Shown here: in pieces, positions 32,839 to 40,921 of the stretch
How the letters are laid out: the number at the start of each line of letters is the position of its first letter
How positions within the stretch are numbered: position 1 is the first letter of the stretch
Source: Poriferisodalis sp964484385
GTDB taxonomy: Bacteria > Actinomycetota > Acidimicrobiia > Acidimicrobiales > Poriferisodalaceae
Assembly: GCA_964484385.1 (NCBI GenBank)
Contig: CAZAFV010000024.1
Location: 1-41,365, forward strand
Length of the DNA: 41,365 nucleotides
Direction: 5' to 3'
Program-made: the position numbers and the translations under genes
Notes under the pieces: model-generated
The model's input: the letters and a program-made list of their open reading frames with translations, nothing else
What the model was told of the DNA's origin: nothing
The model's database searches: none

Positions 32839-33720
32839 GTGCGCTCAGGCTTTGTGACCCTCGTGGGGCGCCCGAATGCAGGCAAGTCGACATTGCTGAA
32901 CTGCTTGGTGGGCAGCAAGGTCAGCATCACCTCTGCCAAGCCCCAGACCACTCGGCTGCGTGTTATGGGCGTGCGGCACCTTCCCGACGCGCAGATCGTT
33001 TTCGTCGACACGCCCGGCATCGCCAAGCCGGTGACACCGCTGGGGGAGCAGCTCAACGAGACCGCCCGCACCGCCGTCACCGAGCTGGAGCCGGTGGACG
33101 TGATCTGCATGGTGCTCGACGCCACAGCGCCGCTCGGCCGCGGCGACCGGCTCATCTGGCAGTCGCTGCCGTCGGGCATCTCCAAGGTGATTGCAGTCAC
33201 GAAGTGCGACCGGGCGTCGAGGGCCCAAGTGCTGGATCAGCTTTCTGCCGCTGGGGATTTCGACGCCGATGCGTATTTCCCCGTGTCGGGAGTGAGCGGC
33301 GAAGGCACTGATGCCTTGATCAGTCACTTGGCGGCCGGACTGGACGAGGGTCCTGCGTACTTTCCTCCCGAGAGCATCACCGATCTGCCCGACGCGTGGC
33401 GCATCTCCGAGGCGGTGCGCGAGCAGTTGCTGGCGCGGCTGGGCGATGAACTGCCCTACAGCATCGCGGTCCGTGTCACCGAGTGGGAGCCCGACCGCAT
33501 CCGCTGCGACATTGCCGTGGAGCGGCCCTCGCAGAAGGGCATCGTGATCGGCAAGGGCGGGCGGATGCTGCGAGAGGTGGGCACGGCGGCACGCCGCGAG
33601 CTGGGCCTCCACGGTGTCTATCTGGAGCTGCGGGTCCGTGTCGAGCCGGACTGGCAGCGCACCCCCGACGCGGTCGCGCGCATGCTCGCTCCCGAGGCCC
33701 CCACACAGCCTCACGACTGA
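32839..33720 (+). CDS. era: GTPase Era
   Basis: 293 residues. The GTPase domain has G1 GRPNAGKS (10-17), the Era-specific switch SAKPQTTRLRVMG, G3 DTPG (57-60) and SAxS-like G5 VSGVSGEG. G4 is TKCD (121-124) instead of NKxD, a substitution known in some GTPases that should still bind GTP. The C-terminal KH RNA-binding domain is clear from KGIVIGKGGRMLREVGTAAR. Era binds the 3' end of 16S rRNA and helps assemble the 30S subunit, which suits its neighbours ybeY and phoH. The start is GTG 32839. The end meets dinG across a shared hairpin. Confidence 0.96.
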   Translation: MRSGFVTLVGRPNAGKSTLLNCLVGSKVSITSAKPQTTRLRVMGVRHLPDAQIVFVDTPGIAKPVTPLGEQLNETARTAVTELEPVDVICMVLDATAPLGRGDRLIWQSLPSGISKVIAVTKCDRASRAQVLDQLSAAGDFDADAYFPVSGVSGEGTDALISHLAAGLDEGPAYFPPESITDLPDAWRISEAVREQLLARLGDELPYSIAVRVTEWEPDRIRCDIAVERPSQKGIVIGKGGRMLREVGTAARRELGLHGVYLELRVRVEPDWQRTPDAVARMLAPEAPTQPHD

Positions 33721-33723
33721 GGG

Positions 33724-33743
33724 CCCCGCCTGCTCAGGCGGGG
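33724..33743. terminator. Bidirectional terminator hairpin between era and dinG
   Basis: CCCCGCCT and AGGCGGGG form a perfect eight-base stem with a GCTC loop, three bases after the era stop. The dinG stop codon lies inside the loop and stem, so one hairpin serves both convergent genes. No T-run. Confidence 0.7.
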
Positions 33744-35674
33744 TGCTGGTTGCGGATGGAGCAGAGGAACTCGATTGCTTCGGCCTGATCGACGGTGCGG
33801 CGCATGGGCGGCAGCGGATCGAGCAGGCGCGACCGGTAACCGGCAGTGGCGAGCCGCGAGTCGAGCACCGCCACCACCCCGCGATCAACGGTGGTGCGGA
33901 TCAGCCGGCCCACTCCCTGGGCCAGCATGTCTGCCGCATTCGGCACGTCGACAGTCATGAAGGCATCGCTGCCTGCCGCCTCGCGCCGGGCTGCCGCGAG
34001 CGGCTCGTTGGGCCGGGTGAACGGGAGACGGTCAATCGCCAGCAGCGACAGGGCCGGCCCGGCCACGTCAACGCCCTGCCAGAAGCTCATCGTGCCGCAC
34101 ACCACCGTGGCGGGATCGTCGCCGAGCGCGTCGAGCAGAGCGGCGTTCGACAGATCGCCTCCCTGGCGCAGCACCCGGATGTCGCTGAGATGTTCAGCGA
34201 GCGCATCAGCGGTGTCATTGAGTGCGCGCCAGCTGGTGAACAGCGCCAGCGTGCGCCCGCCGATTGCGGCGACGAGTTCTGCCAGCTCCTCGATGGCTGC
34301 TGCCCGGTACGCATCGCTGGTGGGGGCGGGCAGGTGGCGGGCGCAGTACAGCAGCGCATTCGCCCGGTAATCGAACGGGCTGTCCACGGCGAGATAGGCG
34401 TGGTCGGCGGTGGGCACGCCGAGTCGGCCGACGAAGTGCGGGCCGAGCGTCGCGCTGGTGAGCACGCACGCTTGGCGGCCCCACAGCCGGCTCGCGAGCA
34501 GGTCCCCCACGTCGAGCGGCGCCAAGCGCAGCCGGCCGCGACCTTCCACCAGGATGACCGTTCCCTGGGGCGGGTCCAGCGCGGCACGCAACGCAGTGAG
34601 CGACTCCGCTGCGATCCGCCCGACGCGCAGCCGTTCCAGATCGGCTGCGTCGTCGGCGGCCGATCGCAGCTCGGCAGCGAGATCGGCGACCCGGCTGTCG
34701 GCGACTTCGAGCAGGCTGGCCAAGTCGCCGGTGATCGCTCCTAGGCGTGTATCGCGCAGAGGTCCGAGCTCGTCGGCCAGGCGGTTCGACACATCGGCGA
34801 CGGCATCCGCAGCCGTTCCGGCGGCGCCCACCGCCCGCGCCTCTGTGGCCAGGCGGGTGAAACCCGCCGGCGTGATCTCCAGCCCGGCCACTTGGGTGAC
34901 GACCGGCTCGAGCTGATGGGCCTCGTCGAACACGACGGCGTCGTGCGGCCCGAACAGGTAGCCGTCGCCGAACAGGTCGATGCAGTAGAGGTGCTGGTTG
35001 GTCACCACGATTCCGGCCCTCGCTGAGCGGGCCCGGGCTTCTTCGGCGAAGCAGCGGTGGCCCTCGGGGCAGCGCTCGGCGCCGACGCACTCGGTGCTGG
35101 TCACCGACACCGATGACCACACGCGCGCGTCGGGCGCGACCGCCAGCTCCGAACGGTCGCCGGTGCGCGTACGGGGCACCCACTGCTGGATCTCGGACAG
35201 CTGCTGCTGCCGGGCCAGCTCTGCGGCTGTAGCCGGGCCGTCGCCCAGGTCGAACTGCTGCTGGGCATGCTCGCCGAAGCGATGGCGGCAGAGGTAGTTG
35301 TTGCGCCCCTTGAGCACTTCCCACCGGACGGGGCGTCCGAGCCGCTCGGCCATCCCGCCGGCCACGAGCGGCAGGTCCTTGCCGACGAGCTGGTCCTGCA
35401 GCGCCAGCGTCGCGGTGGCGATCACCACTCGCTTGCCCGCAGCCGCAGCGAGTGCGGCAGGCACCAGGTAGGCGAGCGACTTGCCCACGCCGGTGCCTGC
35501 TTGGCACAGCAGCGTGCCCCCGCCTGCCATCGCGTCATGCACTGCGGCTGCCATCTCGGCCTGGCCGTCTCGCTGCTCGCCGCCGCCGGGAAGTGCTGCG
35601 ATCACCTCGACGAGTGCCGCAGCGGCGTCGTCGACGCCGGTGGCAGGGGCAAGGTCCCATGGCTCGTCGGACAT
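33734..35674 (-). CDS. dinG: DinG-type ATP-dependent DNA helicase
   Basis: 646 residues, XPD/DinG superfamily 2 helicase. Walker A is at 59-66 (AGTGVGKS) and the DEAH box at 250-253 (VVFDEAHQLE). Between them Cys129, Cys196, Cys202 and Cys208 form the four-Cys [4Fe-4S] site (LCRHR, ECVGAERCPEGHRC). Later motifs include CVLTSATLG, ALFTSWRALNDTADAL, GTMSFWQGVDVAGPALSLLA and GVGRLIRTTVDRG. It unwinds R-loops, forks and other structures. GGAGG lies three bases before ATG 35674. Though dinG is LexA-controlled in E. coli, no SOS box is seen here. It lies on the opposite strand between era and uppS, breaking the usual plus-strand series. Confidence 0.94.
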   Translation of the reverse strand: MSDEPWDLAPATGVDDAAAALVEVIAALPGGGEQRDGQAEMAAAVHDAMAGGGTLLCQAGTGVGKSLAYLVPAALAAAAGKRVVIATATLALQDQLVGKDLPLVAGGMAERLGRPVRWEVLKGRNNYLCRHRFGEHAQQQFDLGDGPATAAELARQQQLSEIQQWVPRTRTGDRSELAVAPDARVWSSVSVTSTECVGAERCPEGHRCFAEEARARSARAGIVVTNQHLYCIDLFGDGYLFGPHDAVVFDEAHQLEPVVTQVAGLEITPAGFTRLATEARAVGAAGTAADAVADVSNRLADELGPLRDTRLGAITGDLASLLEVADSRVADLAAELRSAADDAADLERLRVGRIAAESLTALRAALDPPQGTVILVEGRGRLRLAPLDVGDLLASRLWGRQACVLTSATLGPHFVGRLGVPTADHAYLAVDSPFDYRANALLYCARHLPAPTSDAYRAAAIEELAELVAAIGGRTLALFTSWRALNDTADALAEHLSDIRVLRQGGDLSNAALLDALGDDPATVVCGTMSFWQGVDVAGPALSLLAIDRLPFTRPNEPLAAARREAAGSDAFMTVDVPNAADMLAQGVGRLIRTTVDRGVVAVLDSRLATAGYRSRLLDPLPPMRRTVDQAEAIEFLCSIRNQHPA

Positions 35675-35724
35675 CTGCCTCCATTCTGGACGGCGGGCGC
35701 AACGATCTGCGGCGGCGAGGGTTC

Positions 35725-35730
35725 TACCCT
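35725..35730 (+). promoter_or_regulatory. -10 hexamer for leaderless uppS
   Basis: TACCCT ends exactly seven bases before GTG 35738, with no ribosome-binding site between. It fits transcription starting at the start codon. It shares a 63-base gap with the divergent dinG start. Confidence 0.55.
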
Positions 35731-35737
35731 GCGCAGT

Positions 35738-36460
35738 GTGGACCGAGGTGCGGGAATCGACGTAACGCGCCTTCCGACTCACGTGGCCTGTGTGATGGAC
35801 GGCAACGGACGCTGGGCCCAGGCGCGCGGGCTGCCGCGGACCGAAGGTCACACAGCCGGCGAGGAAGCCCTGATCGACACCGTCGAGGGCGCGGCCGAGA
35901 TCGGTCTGCAGTGGCTCACCGTGTACGCGTTCAGCACGGAGAACTGGCGTCGCCCGCCGTCCGAGGTGCGGTTCCTGATGGGCTTCAACGAGTCGCTGCT
36001 GGTGCGGCGCAGCCACGAGCTGCACGAGCAGAACGTGCGGATCCGCTTCGTCGGGCGGCCCGATGCCCGCATCCCGCGCCGGGTCCGGGCCCGCATCGAC
36101 GAGGCTGTCGAACTGACGGCGGCCAACACCGGCCTCACGTTCACGGTGGCGTTCAACTACGGCGGCAGGGCCGAGATCGTCGACGCTGCCGCCGGCCTGG
36201 TGCGCTCGGGTGTCCCCGCAGACGAGGTCGACGAGGCAGCACTCGTCAAGCATCTCTACGACGCCGAGATGCCCGAGGTCGACCTCATGATCCGGACCTC
36301 AGGCGAGAACCGGCTGTCGAACTTCCTGCTGTGGCAGATGGCCTACAGCGAGCTGGTGTTCACCGACACGCTCTGGCCCGACTTCCGACGGAGGGACCTG
36401 TTCGACGCCATCTGCATCTACCAGGCCCGTGACCGGCGTTTCGGCGGCCTGAACCGCTGA
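35738..36460 (+). CDS. uppS: Isoprenyl (undecaprenyl/decaprenyl) diphosphate synthase
   Basis: 240 residues, cis-prenyltransferase. Catalytic Asp21 lies in CVMDGNGRWAQARGLPRTEG; other conserved pieces are GHTAGEEAL, VYAFSTENWRRP, FNYGGRAEIVDA, IRTSGENRLSNFLLWQ and the C-terminal YQARDRRFGGL. It makes the long-chain lipid carrier for cell-wall precursors by adding isoprene units in Z form; chain length (C50 in mycobacteria, C55 elsewhere) cannot be told here. The start GTG 35738 is fixed by the TACCCT hexamer seven bases upstream. Confidence 0.95.
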   Translation: MDRGAGIDVTRLPTHVACVMDGNGRWAQARGLPRTEGHTAGEEALIDTVEGAAEIGLQWLTVYAFSTENWRRPPSEVRFLMGFNESLLVRRSHELHEQNVRIRFVGRPDARIPRRVRARIDEAVELTAANTGLTFTVAFNYGGRAEIVDAAAGLVRSGVPADEVDEAALVKHLYDAEMPEVDLMIRTSGENRLSNFLLWQMAYSELVFTDTLWPDFRRRDLFDAICIYQARDRRFGGLNR

Positions 36461-36561
36461 GGCCGCACGCCACCACGCTGCGCAGGAGTCAACGCAGCAC
36501 CCGCCGGCTTCAACGAATCTGGCACAGCGAATCCGACACAGCGAAGGGGAAGTCCCCGCAG

Positions 36562-37278
36562 ATGCAGTACCGGGACCGGGGGGTGGTGCTGCGCACCACC
36601 AAGCTCGGCGAGGCCGACCGGATCATCACGGTCATCACCTCCGGGCACGGCAAAGTGCGCGCGGTGGCGAAGGGCGCGAGGCGCACCCGAAGCAAGCTGG
36701 CCGGTCACGTCGAGCCGCTGCGGCATGTCGATCTGCAGCTCTACCGGGGACGCGGCGAGCTCGACATCGTGACCGGCGCAGTGACGCTCGACCGCTGGCC
36801 GGCGCTGCGCTCGGATCTCGACCGGCTGGGCACAGCCATGACGCTCGCCGAGGCGATGGACCAGTCGGTGCACGACCGGGGCGACGACCCGGTGCCGTAC
36901 CAGATGCTCATCGGAGCGCTGGGCCGCCTCGACCAGATCCACTCCGAGATGCTGCTGCCCGCGTTCTTGCTGCGACTGCTGGCACACGAAGGGACTGCGC
37001 CGATGCTCGACGGGTGCGTGGTGGCCTCCGGCTGCGACAACGCGCCGATCGTGGCGTTCGACCCTGCCAGCGGCGGTGTGACCTGCGCCACCCACCGCCG
37101 CGGCCGATCCCTGTCCAGCGGCGCACTCGAGATGCTGCGCTCAATCATCGACGGGCGAGTAAATGCGGTGCTCGATGTCGAGCCGTCCTCCGACACGCAT
37201 GAGGCCGCAGCCGTCGTCACCCGCATGTGGGAGTACCACATGGACCGGCGCCTCCGAAGCGCCGACCTGCTCCGCTGA
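36562..37278 (+). CDS. recO: DNA repair protein RecO
   Basis: 238 residues. The N-terminal OB fold is clear: YRDRGVVLRTTKLGEADRII, VITSGHGKVRAVAKGARRTR and SKLAGHVEPLRHVDLQLYRG. The helical C-terminus has LLPAFLLRLLAHEGTAPMLD and a reduced zinc-finger region (GCVVASGCD then GVTCATHRRG), where three of the usual four cysteines are visible. RecO helps load RecA onto SSB-coated single strands in the RecFOR pathway. The start ATG 36562 lies 101 bases after uppS. The last ten codons are part of a 32-base sequence repeated 67 bases downstream. Confidence 0.93.
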   Translation: MQYRDRGVVLRTTKLGEADRIITVITSGHGKVRAVAKGARRTRSKLAGHVEPLRHVDLQLYRGRGELDIVTGAVTLDRWPALRSDLDRLGTAMTLAEAMDQSVHDRGDDPVPYQMLIGALGRLDQIHSEMLLPAFLLRLLAHEGTAPMLDGCVVASGCDNAPIVAFDPASGGVTCATHRRGRSLSSGALEMLRSIIDGRVNAVLDVEPSSDTHEAAAVVTRMWEYHMDRRLRSADLLR

Positions 37279-37343
37279 GCAACCGGTCAGTGCCGGTCCC
37301 CGATGGCACCGCCGGCGCCTCCGAAGCGCCGACCTGCTCCGCT
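37245..37343. repeat. Pair of perfect 32-base direct repeats at the recO end
   Basis: Identical 32-base copies lie at 37245-37276 and 37312-37343, starting CCGGCGCCTCCGAAGCGCCG and ending CTCCGCT. Copy 1 is the 3' coding end of recO; copy 2 is noncoding and just reaches the stop of the opposing membrane-protein gene. Each copy contains a CGGCGC/GCGCCG stem around a seven-base loop and may serve as a terminator. Confidence 0.9.
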
Positions 37344-37776
37344 AGCGGAAGATGCGGCTGCGGCTCTGGGGGTTCTCGACGCTCTCGTGAAGCCGCTTGA
37401 AGCGCTTCTCCGCCCGCACGTCTGCGGTCGAGCGCCACCACCTGCGACCCCGCCAGAAGGCGCCGGCGAACGCCAGCAGAGCCAGCACCACCTGGGTGCG
37501 GGCCAAGCCGCCGCACAGCGGATGCCGGCTCTCGGGCCGCACATAGTCCTGCCCGGTGGTGCGCATCTCGGTGATTGCGGCGTCGACTGCGGCGCGCACT
37601 TCGTCAAGATCCACGTCAGGCGGGGCCAAACTCAGCAGCGGCATCGAGCAGGTCCAGTCGACCTGACCTTCTTGAATGTCCTCGTACGGGCCGCCAAAGA
37701 CCGGCAGCGGCATGAACAGCACCATCATGCCGAGGAATGCACACAGGAAGACCACGGTGGTGTCGCGCAGCCGCAT
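37342..37776 (-). CDS. Small membrane protein of unknown function
   Basis: About 144 residues, not recognised. An N-terminal membrane helix (TVVFLCAFLGMMVLFMPLPV) is followed by a loop of about 70 residues with two cysteines (WTCSMPLLSL and PLCGG) and a second helix (TQVVLALLAFAGAFW), then a basic C-terminal tail (RGRRWWRS, EKRFKRL). The topology suggests an exported loop, perhaps disulfide-linked, with both ends inside. I start at ATG 37776, just before the first helix; an ATG at 37857 would add 27 Pro/Arg-rich residues. Codon use matches the neighbours. It converges with recO, with one copy of the 32-base repeat at its end. Confidence 0.6.
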   Translation of the reverse strand: MRLRDTTVVFLCAFLGMMVLFMPLPVFGGPYEDIQEGQVDWTCSMPLLSLAPPDVDLDEVRAAVDAAITEMRTTGQDYVRPESRHPLCGGLARTQVVLALLAFAGAFWRGRRWWRSTADVRAEKRFKRLHESVENPQSRSRIFR

Positions 37777-37927
37777 AGCAGTGAGCCTAGGAGGCTGAGC
37801 CGGCGGGCGAAGCCGTGGCCCGAGCGGCCCGTGAGCGGAGCGAACCAGAGCGGGCAACGATGAGCGGCGCGTTGCCGGTGAAGCTCCGCCCGCCGAAATT
37901 CGCCCCGGAGCCCTTGCAGGCCGTCAG

Positions 37928-37933
37928 TACCCT
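37928..37933 (+). promoter_or_regulatory. -10 hexamer before glycyl-tRNA synthetase
   Basis: TACCCT, the same hexamer as before uppS and cysS, ends eight bases before GTG 37942. It supports that GTG as a leaderless start rather than TTG 37933, which lies on the hexamer itself. Confidence 0.45.
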
Positions 37934-37941
37934 TGCCGCCC

Positions 37942-39291
37942 GTGACGAGTACCGCAGGCGCCGAATCCGAAGAGCCGGGTCCCGATCCCGCGCTGTTCGA
38001 CAAGATCGTCAACCTCTGCAAGCGCCGCGGCATCGTCTTCGGCTCGGCCGAGATCTATGGCGGTTTCCGCAGCGCGTACGACTACGGGCCGATCGGGGCG
38101 CAGCTCCTGCGGAACGTCAAGGACGCTTGGTGGCGCTCCATGGTGCAGATGCGCAGCGACGTGGTGGGTCTCGACGCGTCCATCCTGGGTCCGCCCCAGA
38201 TATGGGAGGCATCGGGCCACCTCAAGAACTTCACCGACCCGCTGGTGGATTGCACCTATTGCAAGACCCGCCACCGCCAGGACCAGCTCGACGACCCGGA
38301 TGTGTGCCCGAACTGCGGCCGGCGCGGCACGTTCACCGAGGCCCGGGCCTTCAACCTCATGTTCCGCACCCAGGCCGGGCCGGTGGAGGGCGCGGGCGCC
38401 GAGGTGTACCTGCGCCCCGAGACCGCCCAGGGCATGTTCGTCAACTTCAAGAACATCCTGGAGACGAGCCGCAAGCGCCCGCCGTTCGGCATCGCCCAGG
38501 TGGGCAAGTCGTTTCGCAACGAGATCACGCCGGGCAACTTCGTGTTCCGCACCCGTGAGTTCGAGCAGATGGAACTCGAGTTCTTCGTACCGCCCGCCGA
38601 GGCCCCGCAGTGGTACGAGTACTGGCTCGCCGAGCGGCTCCAGTGGTATGCCGACTTGGGCATCCCTGCGGGCCAGCTTCGCCTGCGCGCGCATGACGCC
38701 GACGAGCTCAGCCACTACTCCAGCGGCACCAGTGATGTCGAGTACCTGTTCCCGTGGGGCTGGGGCGAACTCGAGGGCATCGCCAACCGTGGCGACTACG
38801 ACCTGCGCCAGCACGCCGAGCACTCGGGCCAGAAGCTGGAGTACTTCGACCAGGCGAGCGGCGAGCGGTACGTGCCGCATGTGATCGAGCCGGCGGCGGG
38901 CGCAACGCGGGCGCTGATGGCCTTCCTGCTGGCTGCGTTCCGGGAAGAGACTGTCAACGACGAATTGCGCACGGTGCTGGGGCTGCACCCGCGGCTGGCG
39001 CCGTACAAGGTGGCGGTGCTGCCGCTGTCTCGCAAGGAGCCGCTTCCCGCGTTGGCCGGCGAGGTGCTGGCGATGTGCCAGCCGCACTGGATGTGCGACT
39101 ACGACGAGACTCAGGCCATCGGGCGCCGCTACCGCCGCCAGGACGAGATCGGCACGCCGCTGTGCGTGACGGTCGACTTCGAGTCTGTCGACGATCGCTG
39201 CGTGACCGTGCGTGACCGCGACACGATGGCCCAGGACCGTGTGCCGATCGACGCGCTGGTCGAACATCTCACCGGCCGCCTGGATCTCTGA
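37942..39291 (+). CDS. glyS: Glycyl-tRNA synthetase (dimeric type)
   Basis: 449 residues, class II synthetase of the alpha2 type. Pieces in order: LFDKIVNLCKRRGIVFGSAE, YGGFRSAYDYGPIGAQLLRN (motif 1 region), a zinc-like insert with CTYC and CPNC, AYLRPETAQG-like EVYLRPETAQGMFVNF (motif 2 region), VGKSFRNEITPGNFVFRTRE, and VIEPAAGATRALMAFLL (motif 3 region), then the anticodon-binding domain (APYKVAVLPLSRKE). It charges tRNA-Gly. The GTG 37942 start fits the TACCCT hexamer; TTG 37933 would add three residues. It is followed after five bases by the PPDK-like gene. Confidence 0.95.
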   Translation: MTSTAGAESEEPGPDPALFDKIVNLCKRRGIVFGSAEIYGGFRSAYDYGPIGAQLLRNVKDAWWRSMVQMRSDVVGLDASILGPPQIWEASGHLKNFTDPLVDCTYCKTRHRQDQLDDPDVCPNCGRRGTFTEARAFNLMFRTQAGPVEGAGAEVYLRPETAQGMFVNFKNILETSRKRPPFGIAQVGKSFRNEITPGNFVFRTREFEQMELEFFVPPAEAPQWYEYWLAERLQWYADLGIPAGQLRLRAHDADELSHYSSGTSDVEYLFPWGWGELEGIANRGDYDLRQHAEHSGQKLEYFDQASGERYVPHVIEPAAGATRALMAFLLAAFREETVNDELRTVLGLHPRLAPYKVAVLPLSRKEPLPALAGEVLAMCQPHWMCDYDETQAIGRRYRRQDEIGTPLCVTVDFESVDDRCVTVRDRDTMAQDRVPIDALVEHLTGRLDL

Positions 39292-39296
39292 GCGCC

Positions 39297-40838
39297 ATGG
39301 CGGACGCTGAGACCGGACTGAGCGCTCGCCAGCAGCAGGCCGTCGCCGATCTCAGCTTCGACGAGCTGGCAGCAACCCTGCACCCGACATTTGCGGGCGA
39401 TGCCGGCGTGGTGCTGACGACCGGCCTGGCGGCGTCGCCGGGGGCAGCGTCGGGGCTGGTAGCTGTGGGCTCTGAGACAGCGCTGGATCTGGCGTCCGCG
39501 GGCAGCACAGTGATCCTGGTCGCCACCGAGACCACCCCCGCCGACGTGGCAGCGATGGGCCTGTCGGCGGGAATCCTGACCGCCCGGGGCGGGCTGGCGA
39601 GCCATGCGGCGGTGGTGGCCCGGGGCTGGGGCATTCCGGCCGTGTGCGACGCTCGCGAGATCACCGTGGAGGTCGATTGCTTCATGGTTGGTGACCGGCG
39701 CATTGCCAATGGCACGCCGGTCTCGATTGATGGATCCACCGGTGAGGTGACGCTCGGCGGACGTGAGATCGCCGGGTCGACTGTCGGCGGTGCTAGCGCG
39801 GGTACGGAGCCGGGTTCGGCGCTGCCGGCGGAGATTGCCGAGGTGCTCGATTGGGCGGATCGGGTCGCGGCAGGGAGGTTCGCAGTGCTCGCCAATGCGG
39901 ACACTGCGGCTGATGCGGCGACGGCCCGCGAACTCGGGGCGCAAGGCATCGGATTGTGCCGCACCGAGCACATGTTCTTGGAGCCCGACCGGCTGGAGAT
40001 CGTGCAGCACGTCGTGCTGCGCGGGCACGACGAGCACGTCGACGAGCTCGCAGCGGCCCAGCGAGCAGATTTTCGGGAGCTGCTGGCGGCGATGGACGGG
40101 CTGCCCGTCACGGTCCGGCTGCTCGATGCGCCCATGCACGAGTTCCTTGCCGGTGCGGATCCTGACGAAGCCGCGCAGTGGCACGAGCACAATCCGATGC
40201 TCGGTGTGCGCGGCGTGCGGCTCGGGCTGCTGCGCCCCGAGCTCTATGCCGCGCAGGTGGAGGCACTCGCAGGCGCCGTGGCAGACCGTCGTGCCGCGGG
40301 CGGCGACCCTCGTGCGGAGATCATGGTGCCCCTCGTGTCCACCGCCGGCGAGCTGGCGGCTGCAGTGGGCGCGGTGCATTCGGCGTGGAAAGGTGCCGAA
40401 GCCGGTGCGGCACCGCCGGTCGGCACCATGATCGAGACGCCCCGTGCCTGCCTCATCGCCGGCGAGTTGGCGAGCGGCGTGGAGTTCGCGAGCTTCGGCA
40501 CCAACGACCTCACCCAGATGGTGTTCGGCTTCAGCCGCGATGACACGGCGACGCAGGTCATTGCGCCCTATGTCGCCGATGGGCTGCTGAATGCCGATCC
40601 GTTTGCCTCGCTGGACCGTGCCGGCGTCGGCGAACTCGTGAGCAGTGCGATGGATCGAGGCCGCGCCGCCAATCCAGACCTGCGCGCGGGCATCTGCGGC
40701 GAGCACGGCGGCGACCCGGCCAGCATCATATTCGCAGTGCACGCAGGGCTCGACTACGTGTCCTGCTCGCCCTACCGCGTACCGATCGCCCGCCTAGCCG
40801 CCGCACAAACCCTTCTCGCCGGTGCAGGGGTCGGGTAA
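39297..40838 (+). CDS. PPDK-like PEP-utilising protein lacking the ATP-grasp domain
   Basis: 513 residues. Residues about 35-155 are the phosphohistidine swivel domain with His103 in TARGGLASHAAVVARGWGIP; residues about 190-505 are the PEP/pyruvate TIM barrel with LGAQGIGLCRTEHMFLEP, NPMLGVRGVRLGL, GTMIETPRACL, FGTNDLTQMVFGFSRDD and the catalytic Cys468 in GICGEHGGDP. Details match pyruvate phosphate dikinase rather than PTS enzyme I. A full PPDK has about 870 residues and an N-terminal ATP-grasp domain, which is absent: only about 35 residues precede the swivel, and the upstream gene is glyS. Alone it could move phosphate between PEP and His103, but would need a partner for ATP. It follows glyS by five bases, so the two are probably cotranscribed. 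Confidence 0.88.
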   Translation: MADAETGLSARQQQAVADLSFDELAATLHPTFAGDAGVVLTTGLAASPGAASGLVAVGSETALDLASAGSTVILVATETTPADVAAMGLSAGILTARGGLASHAAVVARGWGIPAVCDAREITVEVDCFMVGDRRIANGTPVSIDGSTGEVTLGGREIAGSTVGGASAGTEPGSALPAEIAEVLDWADRVAAGRFAVLANADTAADAATARELGAQGIGLCRTEHMFLEPDRLEIVQHVVLRGHDEHVDELAAAQRADFRELLAAMDGLPVTVRLLDAPMHEFLAGADPDEAAQWHEHNPMLGVRGVRLGLLRPELYAAQVEALAGAVADRRAAGGDPRAEIMVPLVSTAGELAAAVGAVHSAWKGAEAGAAPPVGTMIETPRACLIAGELASGVEFASFGTNDLTQMVFGFSRDDTATQVIAPYVADGLLNADPFASLDRAGVGELVSSAMDRGRAANPDLRAGICGEHGGDPASIIFAVHAGLDYVSCSPYRVPIARLAAAQTLLAGAGVG

Positions 40839-40905
40839 GAGCGAGCCTGCTGGCAGGACCGGTAGCAGGGCACGAACTGGGCCAACTCAGGTGCTGACAA
40901 ATCGT

Positions 40906-40911
40906 TAGCGT
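40906..40911 (+). promoter_or_regulatory. -10 hexamer before dnaG
   Basis: TAGCGT ends ten bases before ATG 40922, within the 83-base gap after the PPDK-like gene. No ribosome-binding site is present, so a leaderless or nearly leaderless transcript is likely. Confidence 0.4.
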
Positions 40912-40921
40912 CGCAGTGAAC

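Noticed and set aside
37790..37870. Repeated GAGCGG/GCGGGC words before glyS
   Set aside because: Low-complexity GC-rich text with no consistent unit or clear stem; common in genomes of this composition.
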